In this document: piece by piece, positions 43,487 through 55,470 of the stretch
Layout: the number at the start of each line of letters is the position of its first letter
How positions within the stretch are numbered: position 1 is the stretch's first letter
Assembly: GCA_030847615.1 (NCBI GenBank)
Contig: JAUMIR010000004.1
Coordinates: 274,807,501 to 274,871,500 of the forward strand
DNA: 64,000 bases
Source of the DNA: Gambelia wislizenii
Taxonomy: Eukaryota; Chordata; Lepidosauria; Squamata; Crotaphytidae
Direction of reading: 5' to 3'
Translations under genes and position numbers: made by a program
Notes under the pieces: generated by a model
Database searches by the model: none
What the model was told of the DNA's origin: nothing
Seen by the model: the letters and a program-made list of their open reading frames with translations, nothing else

Positions 43487-45434
43487 GATTTTAGGGTAAA
43501 TATGCAAAAATCCAAACTACTATGTCCAAACACTCCACACGCAACACAACAGGAATGGCAGCGGTTGACCAAAGTACACCTACAGCCCTCAGGATTTAAA
43601 TACCAAGGGATATTAGTTACCAAAGATAGGGGACAACTGCTGTCATGGAACTATAAACCACTCACAAAATGGATTAAGCAAAAAATAAAACACTGGACCA
43701 CATTCAACCTTTCCCTCCTAGGAAGGATAGCTATAATAAAAATGTTTGCACTCCCAAAACTTCTATTTTTGTTTTTTACACTACCTCTAGAACCCCCTAC
43801 AACATATTTTAACAATTGGAAAAAACTATTCTATACTTTCATCTTCAACAATAAAAAACCAAGATTCCCAAAAAGTATTTTACATTTAAAACTCCACAAT
43901 CAGGTGGTCTAGGTGTCCCAAATCTTCCACATTATTTTGCAGCTGCGCAGCTAGCACATTTGGTCCAGATATTCAAGAGAAATCCCCAAACCAACTGGAT
44001 TGAAGCTGAACTAGACCAAGACGACCCAAAACACATGGAAACATACTTTTCTAACCTTTCCCACTCTCAGATTAATAAATTGGACAACCCCTTTTTACAA
44101 ACATCTTTACGAATTTGGAAACAATGGAGCCATAAAATGATGCCACAAGTCTCACCTGCCCGCCCTTTTCTGACACATCCAGAATTTTATGACCTGATCA
44201 AATACAAATCCTACTTGGATTGGAACAGAAAGGGGATATATACGATATCTGACCTTTATAACAAAAACATTCCTAAAACTAAAGAGGAGCTAATAAGAGA
44301 CCTATACCCTATTCAACCCACCTGGCTACAACACATCCAAATTGCGTGTTTCCTGTCTCATATTCAACATCAGGGATTTGTACCCAGACCTCTAACAATA
44401 TTTGAATATTTATGTGTATCCTCTACCAACCACGTCAAAGGCCACATGGCAACTATATATAACTTCATGATGGAAACTACCATGATTGAAACTTCACATT
44501 TTAAATTAGCTTGGGAAGCAGATATTGCACACCCCTTAAGCGATTTGGACTGGTCGAACATCTGGAAGTCCCCAACATTTCAGAAAAGCCCAGTCATAAT
44601 ATAAGAAAACATACTTAAGGTGGTGTACAAATGGTATCTGACACCTCACAAACTTACTCAGTCACCAAAAACAATAAACCCACCTGTTGGAGAGGATGCA
44701 GAGAAAAGGGTACATATCTCCACATGTGGTTTCATTGCCCTGTAGTTCAAAAATGTTGGTCTGAGGTACTCAGACTTATCTCACAAATTACTAAACAAAC
44801 CATTACCGTGACTCCCAGCCTGGTACTCCTCTCTTGCTTCACTGATCAAAACACCACAGTCAAACATAGAGACTTGATACGATTTTTATTAGCAATAACA
44901 AGACTGGAAATTGCGCAAAATTGGAAAACAGGCAAATTTACAATGGAAAAATGGTGGAATCGATTTTGGAACATTTGGCTAATGGAAAAACTTAAGGAAC
45001 AAATTAGAGCATCCCAAGGCAGTCTTGCAAAAACAACCTTCGCAGAAAAATGGTTCCTAATGATTGAATATATAAATCACAACCTGGTTCATCAAACCCC
45101 ACCCACCACCCATGTAAAACTGGAATGATATTCTGGAGAATTAAGATGCTAACTCCTGTAGTGTATCCTATAAATGCACTGTACAAAGTTCAGCACAACC
45201 AAATTGAATCATATATTAAGAAACTGCATACCAGACATACATAACTGCATAATTTTTCCTTTTAATATTTATCCTTGTTTGTTTGTGTTGTTGTAGTTAT
45301 TTATTTTTTTTATCACCATATATGTTGAAAATATTATTGTTACTTGTCATTTTGTGGAGACTGTCAACCACAAAATGGAATTGTTATGTATTTTATTATT
45401 ATAACGAATAAAAAGAAATGATACAAAAAACCCC

Positions 45435-45844
45435 CACATAATTAAAAACATATATCAGTTTAAAAGAACAAGACCAAGGGGTTGTCCAACAATGAAAATA
45501 CTCCTTATAGAATTTACAGAGAACATGATGTCTCCCAATGCGATCTGAATGAGATTTGTGGTATTCAGACAGAGAGGGGCTAAAAACTTGACAAACTGTG
45601 GTAAAAGGATTCACGGTTTTCCCTGAAGTTTCCTAGAAAATGCCCATAGATGTGCATTTTCACACATGTGGACGTCCAAATTCATATCGCTGTGCATTTT
45701 CCCTCTATTGCCTGTTATCAGAGTGTGTGGCTGCTCCACTTGAATAGATGTGAGTAGGTGAAACTGTGGTGGATACAAAACAGTGTCGCTGTGAATGGGT
45801 GAAAATGCACACCCACTCACAGTATATCATCACATCTAATCAAG
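45435..45844. other. Intronic sequence, nothing recognised
   Basis: Non-coding; no repeat family recognised. Confidence 0.4.
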
Positions 45845-46450
45845 CCCCAAGATGTTTTAAAACAGTCAATACACAATTTAAAATTCAGAATTTAAAATAA
45901 TACGGGTAGGCCTGCTTGAAGAGACTGGTATTTAAATGCTGCTTTAACTTCAGACATTGTATTCAGCTGTCATATCTCTTCCGGCAGGCTGTTTCACAGT
46001 CTAGGGGCAGCTGAAGAAAAAGTCCTCTGGATGACAGTTGCCAACCTAGTCCTGGCTGACTGGAGCAAATGTCCCCTAGAGGACCTAAGTGTACAGGGCA
46101 AATTATATGGGAGAAGGCGATCCATAGGTAACCTGGACCCAAACCATGTAGGGCTTTAAAGGTAATAACCAACACTTTGTATCTTGCCTGGAAACTAATT
46201 GGCAGCCAGTGGAGTGATTTTAATATTGGTGTGATAGGATATACCAGTGACTAATCTGGCTGCTGTGTTTTGAACCAATTGAAGTTTCCAAACTTGGTAC
46301 AGAGGTAGCCCAACGTAGAGCGCATTGCAAAAGTCCAGTATTGAGGTTACCAGCGCATGCACTACCATCTTTAGGCCCTCCAACTCTAGGAGAACATTTT
46401 GGGGAGGTGCAGTATGATTTGTTCTGTCAAATGCTATCATCTCTAGTTAG
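45845..46450 (-). mobile_element. L2-like LINE fragment, minus strand
   Basis: Minus-strand text LVTSILDFCNALYVGLP and KLQLVQNTAARLVTG is the L2-clade RT C-terminal signature, followed in another frame by LVITFKALHGLGPGYL. A non-coding 3' part follows toward 45845. Frameshifts throughout. Confidence 0.75.
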
Positions 46451-47616
46451 TTGACAATATGACAGTTCTAAGGTAGTTAAAAAAATATGTCTGCCACCAC
46501 ATTTCATCTAGTGTGGAAATATGATTCAACTGGCACATAACTATGATGGGATTCCTGTGGTGTACTAAGCTGCCTGCTTAGGTAATTGTTTCAGAGCACT
46601 GAAACCATATCAAGTTCTCTATGAATTCTGCAAGAAAATGTGGACTCAAGGATATCAAAATAGTCTTCCTGTCAGGATGACGGTTAATTTGTTACCTTCC
46701 TTGAGCCTAAGTTTTAAAAAGAAGTAAATACAGAATACCTACTCCAGCTTACTTTTTCCAGCAGAACAGGCGGGAAGTCTTTGAAAGCTCTCAGGCTTGT
46801 CAGGAAGACAACAGTCACCCCCTGCTGTTAATTTACTTCTTTTGGAGGTTTTCTTCAGTTGTCTGTCTTCTATCACAGAAAAATCCTTAAGCAACATCTG
46901 GAACAGTGGCCTGCTCAAATGAATGTGAACATCTGGAATGAAAGTGCTTTTCATGTTTTTGGTTGTTTTAGTGGGTATTCCAGTTGAGGATTTTCAGTCA
47001 GCTCTTTATCCCTTTTTGTGGTGGATCTTTAATCCATGTTGATGACTGTAGGTGTCACTGAGGTAGTAACCTGGTTTCATAAGTTGTACCACATCATACT
47101 ACAGGTGAGAGTACACACGTGTGAATGTTTTATTGAAAACTAGAAGGCTGAATGTTGTAGAGAAGGATTCCAGTCTAGCTTTCTCCCTTACTAACTCTGT
47201 GTGCGTGTGTGTGTAAAGGATGAATGTTCAGAATCTAGGTGGGACCTGAATGCCTCATGACTTTGTCTCATGTTGTGCTAGGTCAAAAACCTTGATGAAA
47301 TCATGTTTACCACCTACTGCTGAAAAACTGATAGTCTTCTAAGAATGACACTAGGTTAGTCACTCAAAATGAATCTCCATTGCATGCTACCAATTACTTG
47401 ACTTGTACCAGGATGCTCACATATATGGTTTGCATTAGAAAACCTTTGTGGCATGACCCTGTCAATAATTACTGCCTGTCTTCTTCCTTGTCTCTTCTGT
47501 TCTAAAATAATATTTAATATATATGTTTCTTCTGTGGTCATGACAATTCTCTTTAATCAGGTAATATGTTAAAGTTTTCTTCTCAACATAATTAAGTGAT
47601 TTTTTTTTCTTCAAAG
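46451..47616. other. Intronic sequence, nothing recognised
   Basis: Non-coding, with no repeat family recognised; a short GTGTGC run near 47200. Confidence 0.4.
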
Positions 47617-48015
47617 CTGGTGCAGTGCAATGGCTAAGAAGCTGAGATGCAAATCGGAAAGTCCAAATTTGAGTCTTTCCTTCGCCATGAACTCATTAGG
47701 TGGCCTTGGGCAAACCAAGCTTTGTCAGTCTCAGCCCTCCCTTCTGAAACATGAGGGATAATCTGATTTACCTTTATAGAGTTGTAAGGATTATGAAGAG
47801 AGACAGCATGTTGTAGTGGTTTAAATGTTGGGCTGGGACTCTGAGACCAGGGTTCAAATCCCTGCTTATCCGTGGAAACCCACTGGGTGTTCTTGGGCAA
47901 GTTACACACTCTTAGTTTCACAGGAAAGCAAAGGCAAACCCCCTCTGAACAAAATCAAGGATTATGTGTGTGAAGTGCCTTGAAAGCTCTATGAAGATGT
48001 TAAGTATTAAGCTTT
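47617..48015 (+). mobile_element. MIR-like SINE split by a Sauria-type SINE
   Basis: GGTGGCCTTGGGCAAACCAA and CCTTCTGAAACATGAGGG are MIR-like. The text resumes after 47966 with TGTGTGAAGTGCCTTGAAAG, the usual MIR-like 3' end. The sequence in between is a younger SINE. Confidence 0.6.
47796..47956 (+). mobile_element. Sauria-type SINE lacking its Bov-B tail
   Basis: The head GTAGTGGTTTAAATGTTGGG, box B-like GGTTCAAATCCC, then CTTGGGCAAGTTACAC and GCAAAGGCAAACCCCC, ending at GAACAAAATC. A perfect 10-bp duplication AAGGATTATG flanks it (47786-47795 and 47957-47966). The usual Bov-B-like 3' part is absent. Confidence 0.8.
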
Positions 48016-48607
48016 AGTACTGCATTACAGAACACAATATCTCAGTTTGCAACTTCATTGGTTACCAAGTATGCATTAGATTTCATTTAAATGCATAGTT
48101 AATTGTGCAATAGGTCTTTTTTTAATTAGGAGAAACTAATCTTTAAAATCAGGACTAATTTGTGAATTAGCTTATTCTAGCCCTTACTACTGTTTGCTCA
48201 CTCAACTGATTACTCTGCTCATTGTATGAGGTTAAGGATATGCTGTCGGTAACTAGAGCATTTTCAGGATTTTAGTTCAGCAGATGGGCTGCTTAGCTAT
48301 ATTCATGCATTTGAGTGCCTGCTGCGGCAGCTGCTTCAGTTGCCTGTTGTGTTCTTTTGTTCTGTTCCATCCAGGAATGGAACACAAGGAAGTATAGTGA
48401 ATGGATTAATTTAAGGCTACTGTTCCCTGGCTTTCTAGTTATTTTTTTTATCACACTAAAGCTGCCTATGATATTTTGTTAAAATGAAATATTAAACGTT
48501 CAGTATTTGAAAAGCTCTCATTTAGCATAGAAGAAATATGTGGGATATTTAAATTTAAATTTAAGTTTTACTTATAATCTAATTTTTAATTATTATTATT
48601 TTTTTAG
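48016..48607. other. 3' end of CHD7 intron 1
   Basis: AT-rich; ends in a T-rich tract and AG at 48606-48607, a plausible splice acceptor just before the exon. Confidence 0.6.
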
Positions 48608-48782
48608 GACTGGTAACAAGAATTTGCCTGACACACTGTGGTCCAAAAGAATTAAGGAAATATGGAATGACATGAAGGCGATTAGTTGAGGATTAAAGGC
48701 TTTGACGACAAACACCTCAGTGAGGTGAAGCACGAACTAGTATTTCTAGTTGTAGCTCTGAGACGCTGCGTCTGGAACAAAG
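48608..48782 (+). other. CHD7 exon 2, 5' untranslated part
   Basis: The exon is inferred to begin after the AG at 48606-48607. The untranslated stretch is 175 bases. It contains three tiny overlapping upstream ORFs, one in each frame (48662-48670, 48667-48675, 48672-48689). The acceptor is a prediction from sequence only; an alternative upstream acceptor cannot be ruled out. Confidence 0.7.
48662..48689 (+). promoter_or_regulatory. Cluster of three minimal upstream ORFs in the CHD7 leader
   Basis: ATG-GAA-TGA (48662), ATG-ACA-TGA (48667) and a 5-codon ORF from 48672 to TGA at 48687-48689. All end about 90-120 bases before the main start codon. Such uORFs can lower or tune translation of the main frame; no effect is shown by the sequence itself. 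Confidence 0.5.
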
Positions 48783-50447
48783 ATGGCAGATCCAGGAATG
48801 ATGAGTCTGTTTGGAGAAGATGGGAATCTTTTCAGTGAAGGACTGGAGGGCCTAGGGGAATGTGGATACCCTGAAAACCCAGTAAACGCCATGGGGCAAC
48901 AAATGCCCATTGATCAAGGATTTGCCTCATTACAGTCACCCCTTCACCATCCTCCAACCAATCAAAATCAAGCCAAGTTGACCCACTTTGATCACTATAA
49001 TCAGTATGAACAGCAGAAAATGCATCTAATGGATCAGCCCAACAGAATGATGAGTAATGCCCCTGGGAATGGTATAGCATCTCCTCATTCACAGTATCAC
49101 AATCCACCAGTTCCTCATGGTGGGGGCACTGGTAGTCAGATGGGAGTCTATCCAGGTATACAGAATGAAAGACATGGGCAACCCTTTGTAGATGGCAGTT
49201 CCATGTGGGGGCCCAGGGCAGTTCAAGTGCCAGACCAGATAAGAGCACCATACCAGCAGCAACAACCTCCACCTGCTCAGCCGCCGCCACCAACACCATC
49301 AGGTCCACCTGGACAAGGTCATCCTCAGCACATGCCGCAGATGGGAAATTACATGGCTCGTGGTGATTTTTCAATGCAGCAGCATGGTCAACCACAGCAG
49401 CAGAGGATAAACCAGTTTTCTCAAAGCCAGGAGGGTCTTAATCAGGGAAATCCTTTCATTGCCACCTCAGGACCTGGCCACATGTCTCATGTACCCCAAC
49501 AGAATCCAGGCATGGGACCTTCTTTACGACATTCAGTGCAACAATTCCACCATCATCCCCCCACTGCTCTCCATGGAGAATCAGTAGCCCACAGTCCCAG
49601 ATTCTCCCCTAACCCATCTCAGCAGGGTGCTGTTAGGTCACAAACACTTAACTTTAGTTCTCGGGGCCAGACAGTACCTTCACCTACTATAAACAACTCA
49701 GGGCAGTATTCTCGTTATCCTTACAGTAACCTAAATCAGGGATTAGTAAACAATACAGGGATGAATCAGAATTTAGGCCTTACAAATAACACTCCAATGA
49801 ATCAGTCTGTACCAAGATACCCAAATGCCGTAGGGTTTCCATCTAACAGTGGTCAAGGACTAATGCACCAGCAGCCCCTTCACCCTAGTGGCTCACTTAA
49901 CCAAATGAACACACAAACTATGCACCCTTCACAGCCTCAGGGAACCTATGTTTCTCCACCTCCCATGTCACCTTTGAAAGCAATGAGTAATCCAGCAGGT
50001 ACTCCTCCTCCACAGGTTAGGCCTGGTAGTGCTGGAATACCAATGGAAGTTGGCAGTTATCCAAATATGCCCCATCCTCAGCCGTCTCACCAACCACCTG
50101 GTGCCATGGGAATTGGACAGAGGAGTATGGGCCCTCGGAATATACAACAGAATCGGCCATTCATGGGTATGTCTTCAGCACCACGGGAGATGGGTGGTCA
50201 CATGAGACCAAATGGTTGTCCAGGTGTTGGACTTGCTGATCCACAAGCAATACAGGAACGATTAATATCTGGTCAGCAGCATCCCAGCCAGTCATCTTTT
50301 CAACAACAGATGCCAACATGTCCTCCAATGCAGTCTCATCCAGGCATTCATCATCAGTCTTCACCACCACCACATCCTCACCACCAGCCTTGGGCGCAGC
50401 TTCACCAGTCACCACAGAACACACCACAAAAAGTGCCTGTCCTTCAG
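48783..50447 (+). CDS. CHD7: CHD7, first coding exon (residues 1-555)
   Basis: CHD7 is an ATP-dependent nucleosome remodeller of the nucleus, needed for neural crest and sensory organ development (loss causes CHARGE syndrome in humans). This exon encodes the disordered N-terminus, recognised from [15 protein letters not shown] and the long near-identity to vertebrate CHD7, with Gln/Pro-rich (about 155-185), His-rich and Asn/Met-rich stretches and many potential phospho-sites. The chromodomains, helicase, SANT-SLIDE and BRK domains lie on later exons outside the window. The start codon has a strong context (AAAGATGG). The coding part is 1665 nt, 555 whole codons, and ends CAG before GTAGGT, which agrees with my recollection of the human exon 2 boundary at c.1665. 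Reading on past the donor would add 42 unrelated residues, so that extension is intronic. Confidence 0.97.
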
Positions 50448-52164
50448 GTAGGTAGCATGTTTTTAAAAGTGGAATGGTCTTCAAAGTATTTTCCATTTAA
50501 ACTGTTCTATATAGACACATTAGTGCATTTGGGGTTACAGGGTTATGCTACTTTGTTTGTGACAACTCTGTTATAGAGAACCAAGGTTTCCACATTGATT
50601 ATTACCCTCAATCGAAAGTCTTGATTCTAAACAGAATTAAGTCATAGAAATATATTATCTGATCTGATAATGCAGTCTTACTGCTTATGCCAATTCTTGT
50701 GCTCTTTTAAAATGTTGTATGCTTACTTTTGGAATTGTCTCATTCTGGAAAATCAAGGAAAAATGAAAGTGAATTTTTCGGTCCCCTCATGTAAATTTAG
50801 ATTTGTAATAGAATAAGATGGCAGTGCATTTGGGAGTTTTTCCTGTTGGCTGAGCTGCAATTATCATTCTGTGGGCTCTGCTTAGAGGCTAGCAATGTTT
50901 GGTTCCTCCTTTTGTTGAACTACTTCCATTCCTGCTGGTTGTTTTGAGAATTGTAACTTAAGATCTGGTGCTTGAGTTGCCCCTCCATCTCCCTTCCCCT
51001 CTTCTTTTGGGTTGTATCTTTCAAGATTGTCAACCTATGGAGAGATTTGTTTTACCTTTTTGGAAGCACCCCCGGGGACCTTCCTTGGCCTAAAGTGTGA
51101 GGTTAAAATGCTTCAAATGGATATTTTTTTAGAAAAGGTAAGGACAAATACCAGATTTGGGGAAAGTTATTGCTTGAGAAAGTTGAATTATTCACTTCCT
51201 TGATATAGCCTTTAAACGTTTAACTTTTAATAATAGTAAGTTTAATACTATGACCTTTCCCCCTTGTTGTTAATAGTATTAGTGGTGGTGGTGATGATGA
51301 TCATGGTGATGGGCTCTCTCTTTAAGTAAATACAAACCTTAGCTGGACAGTAATGAAAAGTTTATGGTTAGAATCTGGGCTTAGTCATTGGATGGGTTTA
51401 CCCTTAAGGGGCAATGTTAAACCGCTTTGCTCTCTTTTCTATCCTAAATGTGACCCCTTAGTCATTATTACTTGTCTGGCTTTTGTTCTGTTTGCAATAC
51501 AGCACTTTTTACAATGGAAAGTTGCAGGCCATCTTTGAATCTTTAAAAATAGCACTCTTTCCTTGTGCATGACTAATAATGGAAAGGGAACTACCATCCA
51601 GACTGTAAAGTGTAACCGCCTTGGGTCCCACTCTCAGGAAAAGGGCAGGATACAAATGAATGAATGAATGAATGAATATAATGTCCTATTAATTGGTTTG
51701 AACCTATTCTTGCAATAATATTTTTTGTAACCTTTGTGAAGGTTCAGATGCTGAAATGCTCAGCTTTTTGCTATTTCAGTCAAACTATATTAGAATTCCA
51801 TTGAATGTGGCTACAATTTTTTATTCAGGATCTCATGCAAATAAAATCACCTTCTTAGTAAACTTTTGTTCAGCTGAACAGACTTGTCTTTTCAAATAGC
51901 GAAAGGAGGACACAGTACTTTAAATCAGTTAAGATGACTCATCTGAAACATGTGTTGTGTATCTTGTATAAATGAAGCTTAAATAATTTTAGTAAATTTC
52001 GGTTATAGGATCAGCAGTTTAATTTATTTATATTTTCATTTATTTATATAATTTACATCCCACCTTTCTCCCAGTATGGGACCCATGGCAGTGAAGGGCC
52101 CCTCAATGTGCCCATGTTTCGAGTCAGCATAATTGGGGGAGAGAGGTAATTTTAGATACAAGAC
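50448..52164. other. CHD7 intron 2, 5' part
   Basis: Begins with the donor GTAGGT at 50448-50453. Mostly unique AT-rich sequence. L2-type tails lie at about 51612-51690 (CCTTGGGTCCCACTCTCAGG, then an ATGA run) and 52015-52095 (TTACATCCCACCTTTCTCCC). Confidence 0.65.
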
Positions 52165-52684
52165 TTAAGATAGATAGAAGATAGAATCTAGATAGAATCA
52201 TAGAGTTGGAAGGGGCCTCATGGGCCATCGAGTCCAACCCCCTCCTCAATGCAGGATCGCCAGCTAAAGCATCTCCAGAAGGTAGCTGTCCTGCCTCTTT
52301 TTGAAGACATTGAGAAGGAGACCCCACCAACTCCTCAGGCAATTGGTTCCATTGTCAAACCACTCTTACAGTCAAGAAATTTCTTCTAATCTTCAATCAA
52401 AATCTAATCTATAACTTTAAGCCATTAGACCTGGTCCTACCTCTGGAGCAGTAGAGTACAGGCCTGACTGCTCCTCTCCATGACAACCCTTGAGGGATTT
52501 AAAGAGTGCAATTATGTCATCCCTCTGTCTTCTCTCCACCAAGCTGAACATGCCCAGCTCTTTGAACCTTTCCTCATATGTTTTGTTTTCCAAACCTCTT
52601 ATCATCCATGTTGCCCTCCTCGGAACCTGCTCCAACTTGTCTATATCCTTGATCACCAGGAGACTGGAGCAAATGCCCTGTAAG
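52165..52684 (-). mobile_element. CR1 LINE 3' part, minus strand
   Basis: The 3' end lies at the left with AGAATCATAGAGTTGGAAGG and GAGTCCAACCCCCTCCTCAA, a classic CR1 3' UTR. Coding text on the minus strand is KDIDKLEQVPRRATWMIRGL and ELGMFSLVERRQRDDIIALF. Broken at 52684, where an opposite-strand CR1 begins. Confidence 0.85.
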
Positions 52685-53525
52685 AAAGGATTACAATACT
52701 TGATGCTATTTAGCTTAGAAAAAAGAGATGTAAGGAAAAGCATGATAGAAGCATATAAAATCATGCATCACATGGAGAAAGTGAATAAGTGGAACCTCCT
52801 AATAATGCTAGAATCAGGAGCCCTCTGCTGATTCTAAATGGTGGGAGATTCAGGCTAGAAAAAAGGAAGTACAGGTCGAGTCTCCCTTATCCAGAATTCT
52901 GAAATGCAAAATATTCCAAAATCAAAAATGTCCACTTGGTGACTACGATAGTAACATCTTTGTTTTCTGATGGTTCAGTGTACACAAACTTTGTTTCATG
53001 CACAAAATTATTAAAAATATTGTGTATAAAATTACCTTCAGGGTATGTGTATAAGGTGTGTATGAAACATAAATGAATGTTGTGTTTAGACTTGGGTCCC
53101 ATCTCCAAGATATCTCATTATGTATATGCAAGTATTCCAAAATCTGAAATATTCCAAAATCCAAAATATCTCTGGTCCCAAGCATTTCAGATAAGGAAGA
53201 CTCAACCTCTACTTTTTTATACTGCTCTAAGGAATTCACTGCTACAGGATATAATTATGGCTGCTTAGCTTGGGTGGCTTTCCAAGGGGATTGGATAATT
53301 TTCATGGTGGATGAGGCCATCAATGGCTATTAGTCAAGGTGGCTACATATTGGCCTCAGTTATCTGAGGTAGTTTGCCTCTGTATATCACTTGAGATTGA
53401 GGGTGCAGTTGCATTTATGTTCTGCTGGTAAGCTTTCCATAGCCAACTGATTAGCCTCTGTGTGAATGGAATGTTGAACTGGAAAGGCCTTCAGTTTGAT
53501 CCAACATGGCTCTTCTTATGTGATA
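52685..53525 (+). mobile_element. CR1/L3-like LINE 3' part, plus strand, split by a MITE
   Basis: CTATTTAGCTTAGAAAAAAG and ATAAAATCATGCATCACATG (52.7 kb) belong to a CR1/L3-like C-terminal part. After the inserted element the text resumes with GGAATTCACTGCTACAGGAT and ends CAACATGGCTCTTCTTATGT at about 53520, a typical 3' end of this clade. No open frame. Confidence 0.7.
52872..53209 (+). mobile_element. Pogo/Tigger-like MITE inside the CR1
   Basis: The left end CAGGTCGAGTCTCCCTTATC pairs with the right end complement AGAGGTTGAGTCTTCCTTATC, with TA on both sides (52870-52871, 53210-53211). The interior contains ATTCCAAAATC repeats and CTTGGGTCCCATCTCC. A family of this kind is also known from mammals. 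Confidence 0.8.
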
Positions 53526-54110
53526 AGCCACTCATTTCATAGTCATATATATACTTATTGGTCAGTTTGTTATCTAGCTTACTTTCTTTGAATTTTCTTC
53601 CAGACTAAGAAAGTTGCAGTATATGTATTAATTGAAGGATTTCTGTTTTTCATTAATGTCCTTGGTAAACAAATTCTACAGCCTGGCCTGTATCAGAAAC
53701 TAAATTTTTGTGTGCACCTGAACACTCTTTCATGGGGCTCTTTCTGTGGGTGTGACAGGGGGATATGTTGGAAATCTTGCTATTAGTTTATCCTTTTTCC
53801 AGCTGCAGCCAGCACTAGGATCATCAGTGAAAAACATGTAAGTTGGTGATATATCACACAGTTTCATATAAAACTGCCTTACATAGGTTTACTGATGCTA
53901 CTATGAAAAGAGAAATAAAAGTCTCCCCACGTTGCAAAATGTCTAAGTATGTAGTTAGGATTATGTGAGCACTGTTCTAGGATTATAACTATTTTAACTG
54001 TTCTAAATTTATATTTTCTTTGAGATATTGTAAACAGAACAAATTTCAGAAATGCTGTCCTGAGAGTTTTATTTAATAGAGAAATGTTTGGAAAAATGAA
54101 ATGAAACATA
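53526..54110. other. Intron 2 sequence, nothing recognised
   Basis: Non-coding AT-rich sequence. Confidence 0.4.
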
Positions 54111-54314
54111 ATATACATGGATTTAAGTATACACGGCTTGAAAATATTCTTTAAAAAATAATAATCCAAAAAGGAAACCTTGATTTTGCCATCTTATAGA
54201 AGGGACACCATTTTGCTATGCCATTGCATATAATGGGATTTTTGAATATTCACGGATTTTGGTATCCACAGGGGGTCCTGGAACCAAACCCCAGCGAATA
54301 TGAAGGGACAACTG
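54111..54314 (-). mobile_element. Tigger/pogo-type MITE, minus strand, one end eroded
   Basis: Reverse-oriented sister of 29547-29768. The right end on the minus strand reads CAGTTGTCCCTTCATATTCG and is followed outside by TA (54315-54316). The interior (GATTTTGCCATCTTATAG, ATTCACGGATTTTGGTATCC) matches at roughly 85-90 % by eye. The first 25 bases at the other end are missing. Confidence 0.8.
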
Positions 54315-55039
54315 TATTGTTTTTCATATTTGTATTCAGTTCTTGGGAAATAAAATGTAAATAAGGTGGAAAAAACTTTGGCCACATGGTCTCAGAAACG
54401 AGTGGTGAAAGGTTTTGGATGGAATAGCTTTTCACCCTGTGAACTTTGAAAGAAGTAGATCTGAAAAATCAGCTTTGTTTTTTTAAAGCTTTCCCTAATA
54501 TTTTCTCATTATATTATTCTCATAAAATTCTATTATTTATAAAATGAATGTGATTGTTCCTATTGGCATGCAATTTGGTGTATCAAATCTATCTAAGCAG
54601 TATATAATCTAACCAAGTAATTTAAGAAAATAGCTGAGTTACAGCAGTTTTAGAAGTTTTGTTTAAATTAGAATGTGTGTGCAGACTATTTCTACCTGGC
54701 CCAAAATTTACTTTTATTTTCTTTCCCCCCTGTTTATAATATATTAAAAATTCCAGAAAGTTACTGGTACTACCCTCCATTGGTTTGGTAGAAATCCTGT
54801 TTTGTGAATCCACTGTATATTTTGAAAGTAATAAGAGTTTTAGAGTTCCCATTTTTAATTGCTGTTCACATGCTACAAAATGTTGCCATGCGTGTCCTTT
54901 GTGAAAGTATGACACAAAAGTGGGTCGTTTTAGTGAACTGCCAGGGAAGATGTTCTATCAGTGGATCACATGCCTAACTTCTGAAGACAGGGGTCCCCAA
55001 AGAGGAAACAAATACACACTCACACCAGTCTAAAGCAAA
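54315..55039. other. Intron 2 sequence, nothing recognised
   Basis: Non-coding AT-rich sequence. Confidence 0.4.
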
Positions 55040-55470
55040 TAAAATAAAATAAAACTAGCTGAACCTGGCGTACCATATGATGTTAAAAAACTTCTTAAAA
55101 CATGCCCGGTGGACCTCATGCCTGGTTGCCTGGGTCCTGTTGTAGTGGCAGCAGCAGCATCTTGCTGCCACCGCCAGTTGACTGTGTGGGTCCTGTCACA
55201 GTGGCTAGTAACTATAGCCAACACTGTAGCGCATTGTTTGGTCGCTCCCAGTATGCAGATATAGCCAGGAGTGGCAGGAGTGGATTGTGAGGTGGAAAGG
55301 GAATTTGCATGTGGGTGGTGATTGGCTGAGGGAATGACAGGAGCAGCCAATCAGCACACTGAAAGCAACATACCTAAACCCATTGTACATACCCAGGAGG
55401 CAACATACCTACATACCTATGGCCATTCTGCATACCCAAGAGTTTTATGTAGATACTTTGAACTATATTT
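55040..55470. repeat. Unclassified interspersed repeat
   Basis: AACTAGCTGAACCTGGCGTA followed by GC-richer blocks containing CTGGGTCCTGTTGTAGTGGC and GTGGGTCCTGTCACAGTGGC (an internal repeat of about 70 bases), then ATACCTA/CATACCCA-type short tandem text near 55380-55440. The family was not identified. Confidence 0.4.

Larger units (their letters stand above)
41152..45434 (+). mobile_element. Long L1-like LINE, ORF2 with all domains but decayed
   Basis: ORF2 starts at ATG 41152 and has a TGA at 41185-41187. The endonuclease (41152-41870) shows FLQETHN, GDANAVL and SDHTPLTMD. After an inserted repeat tail come RT motifs: GRSPGADGFSAEFYK (42.6 kb), SLDALKAFDRLEWP then a stop (43.03 kb), QGCPLSPLLFTIAI (43.2 kb) and FTDDILLY (43.32 kb), where A of FADD is replaced by T. 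The C-terminal Cys/His segment WRGCREKGTYLHMWFHC lies at 44.7 kb, followed by a 3' UTR with AATAAA near 45409. Stops at 42081, 42939, 43912 and 44604 split the frame. No ORF1 was recognised upstream, so it is 5'-truncated and dead. Confidence 0.88.

Noticed and set aside
43333..43623. Antisense open frame rich in Tyr/Val/Ile/Cys
   Set aside because: Translation of the TA/CA microsatellite within the L1.
48832..49395. 187-codon open frame antisense to the CHD7 exon
   Set aside because: A shadow of the conserved coding strand; no motif and no independent support.
50448..50576. Extension of the CHD7 reading frame past codon 555
   Set aside because: A good donor (CAG|GTAGGT) stands at the family's exon boundary and the extra 42 residues have no CHD7 similarity; this is intron.
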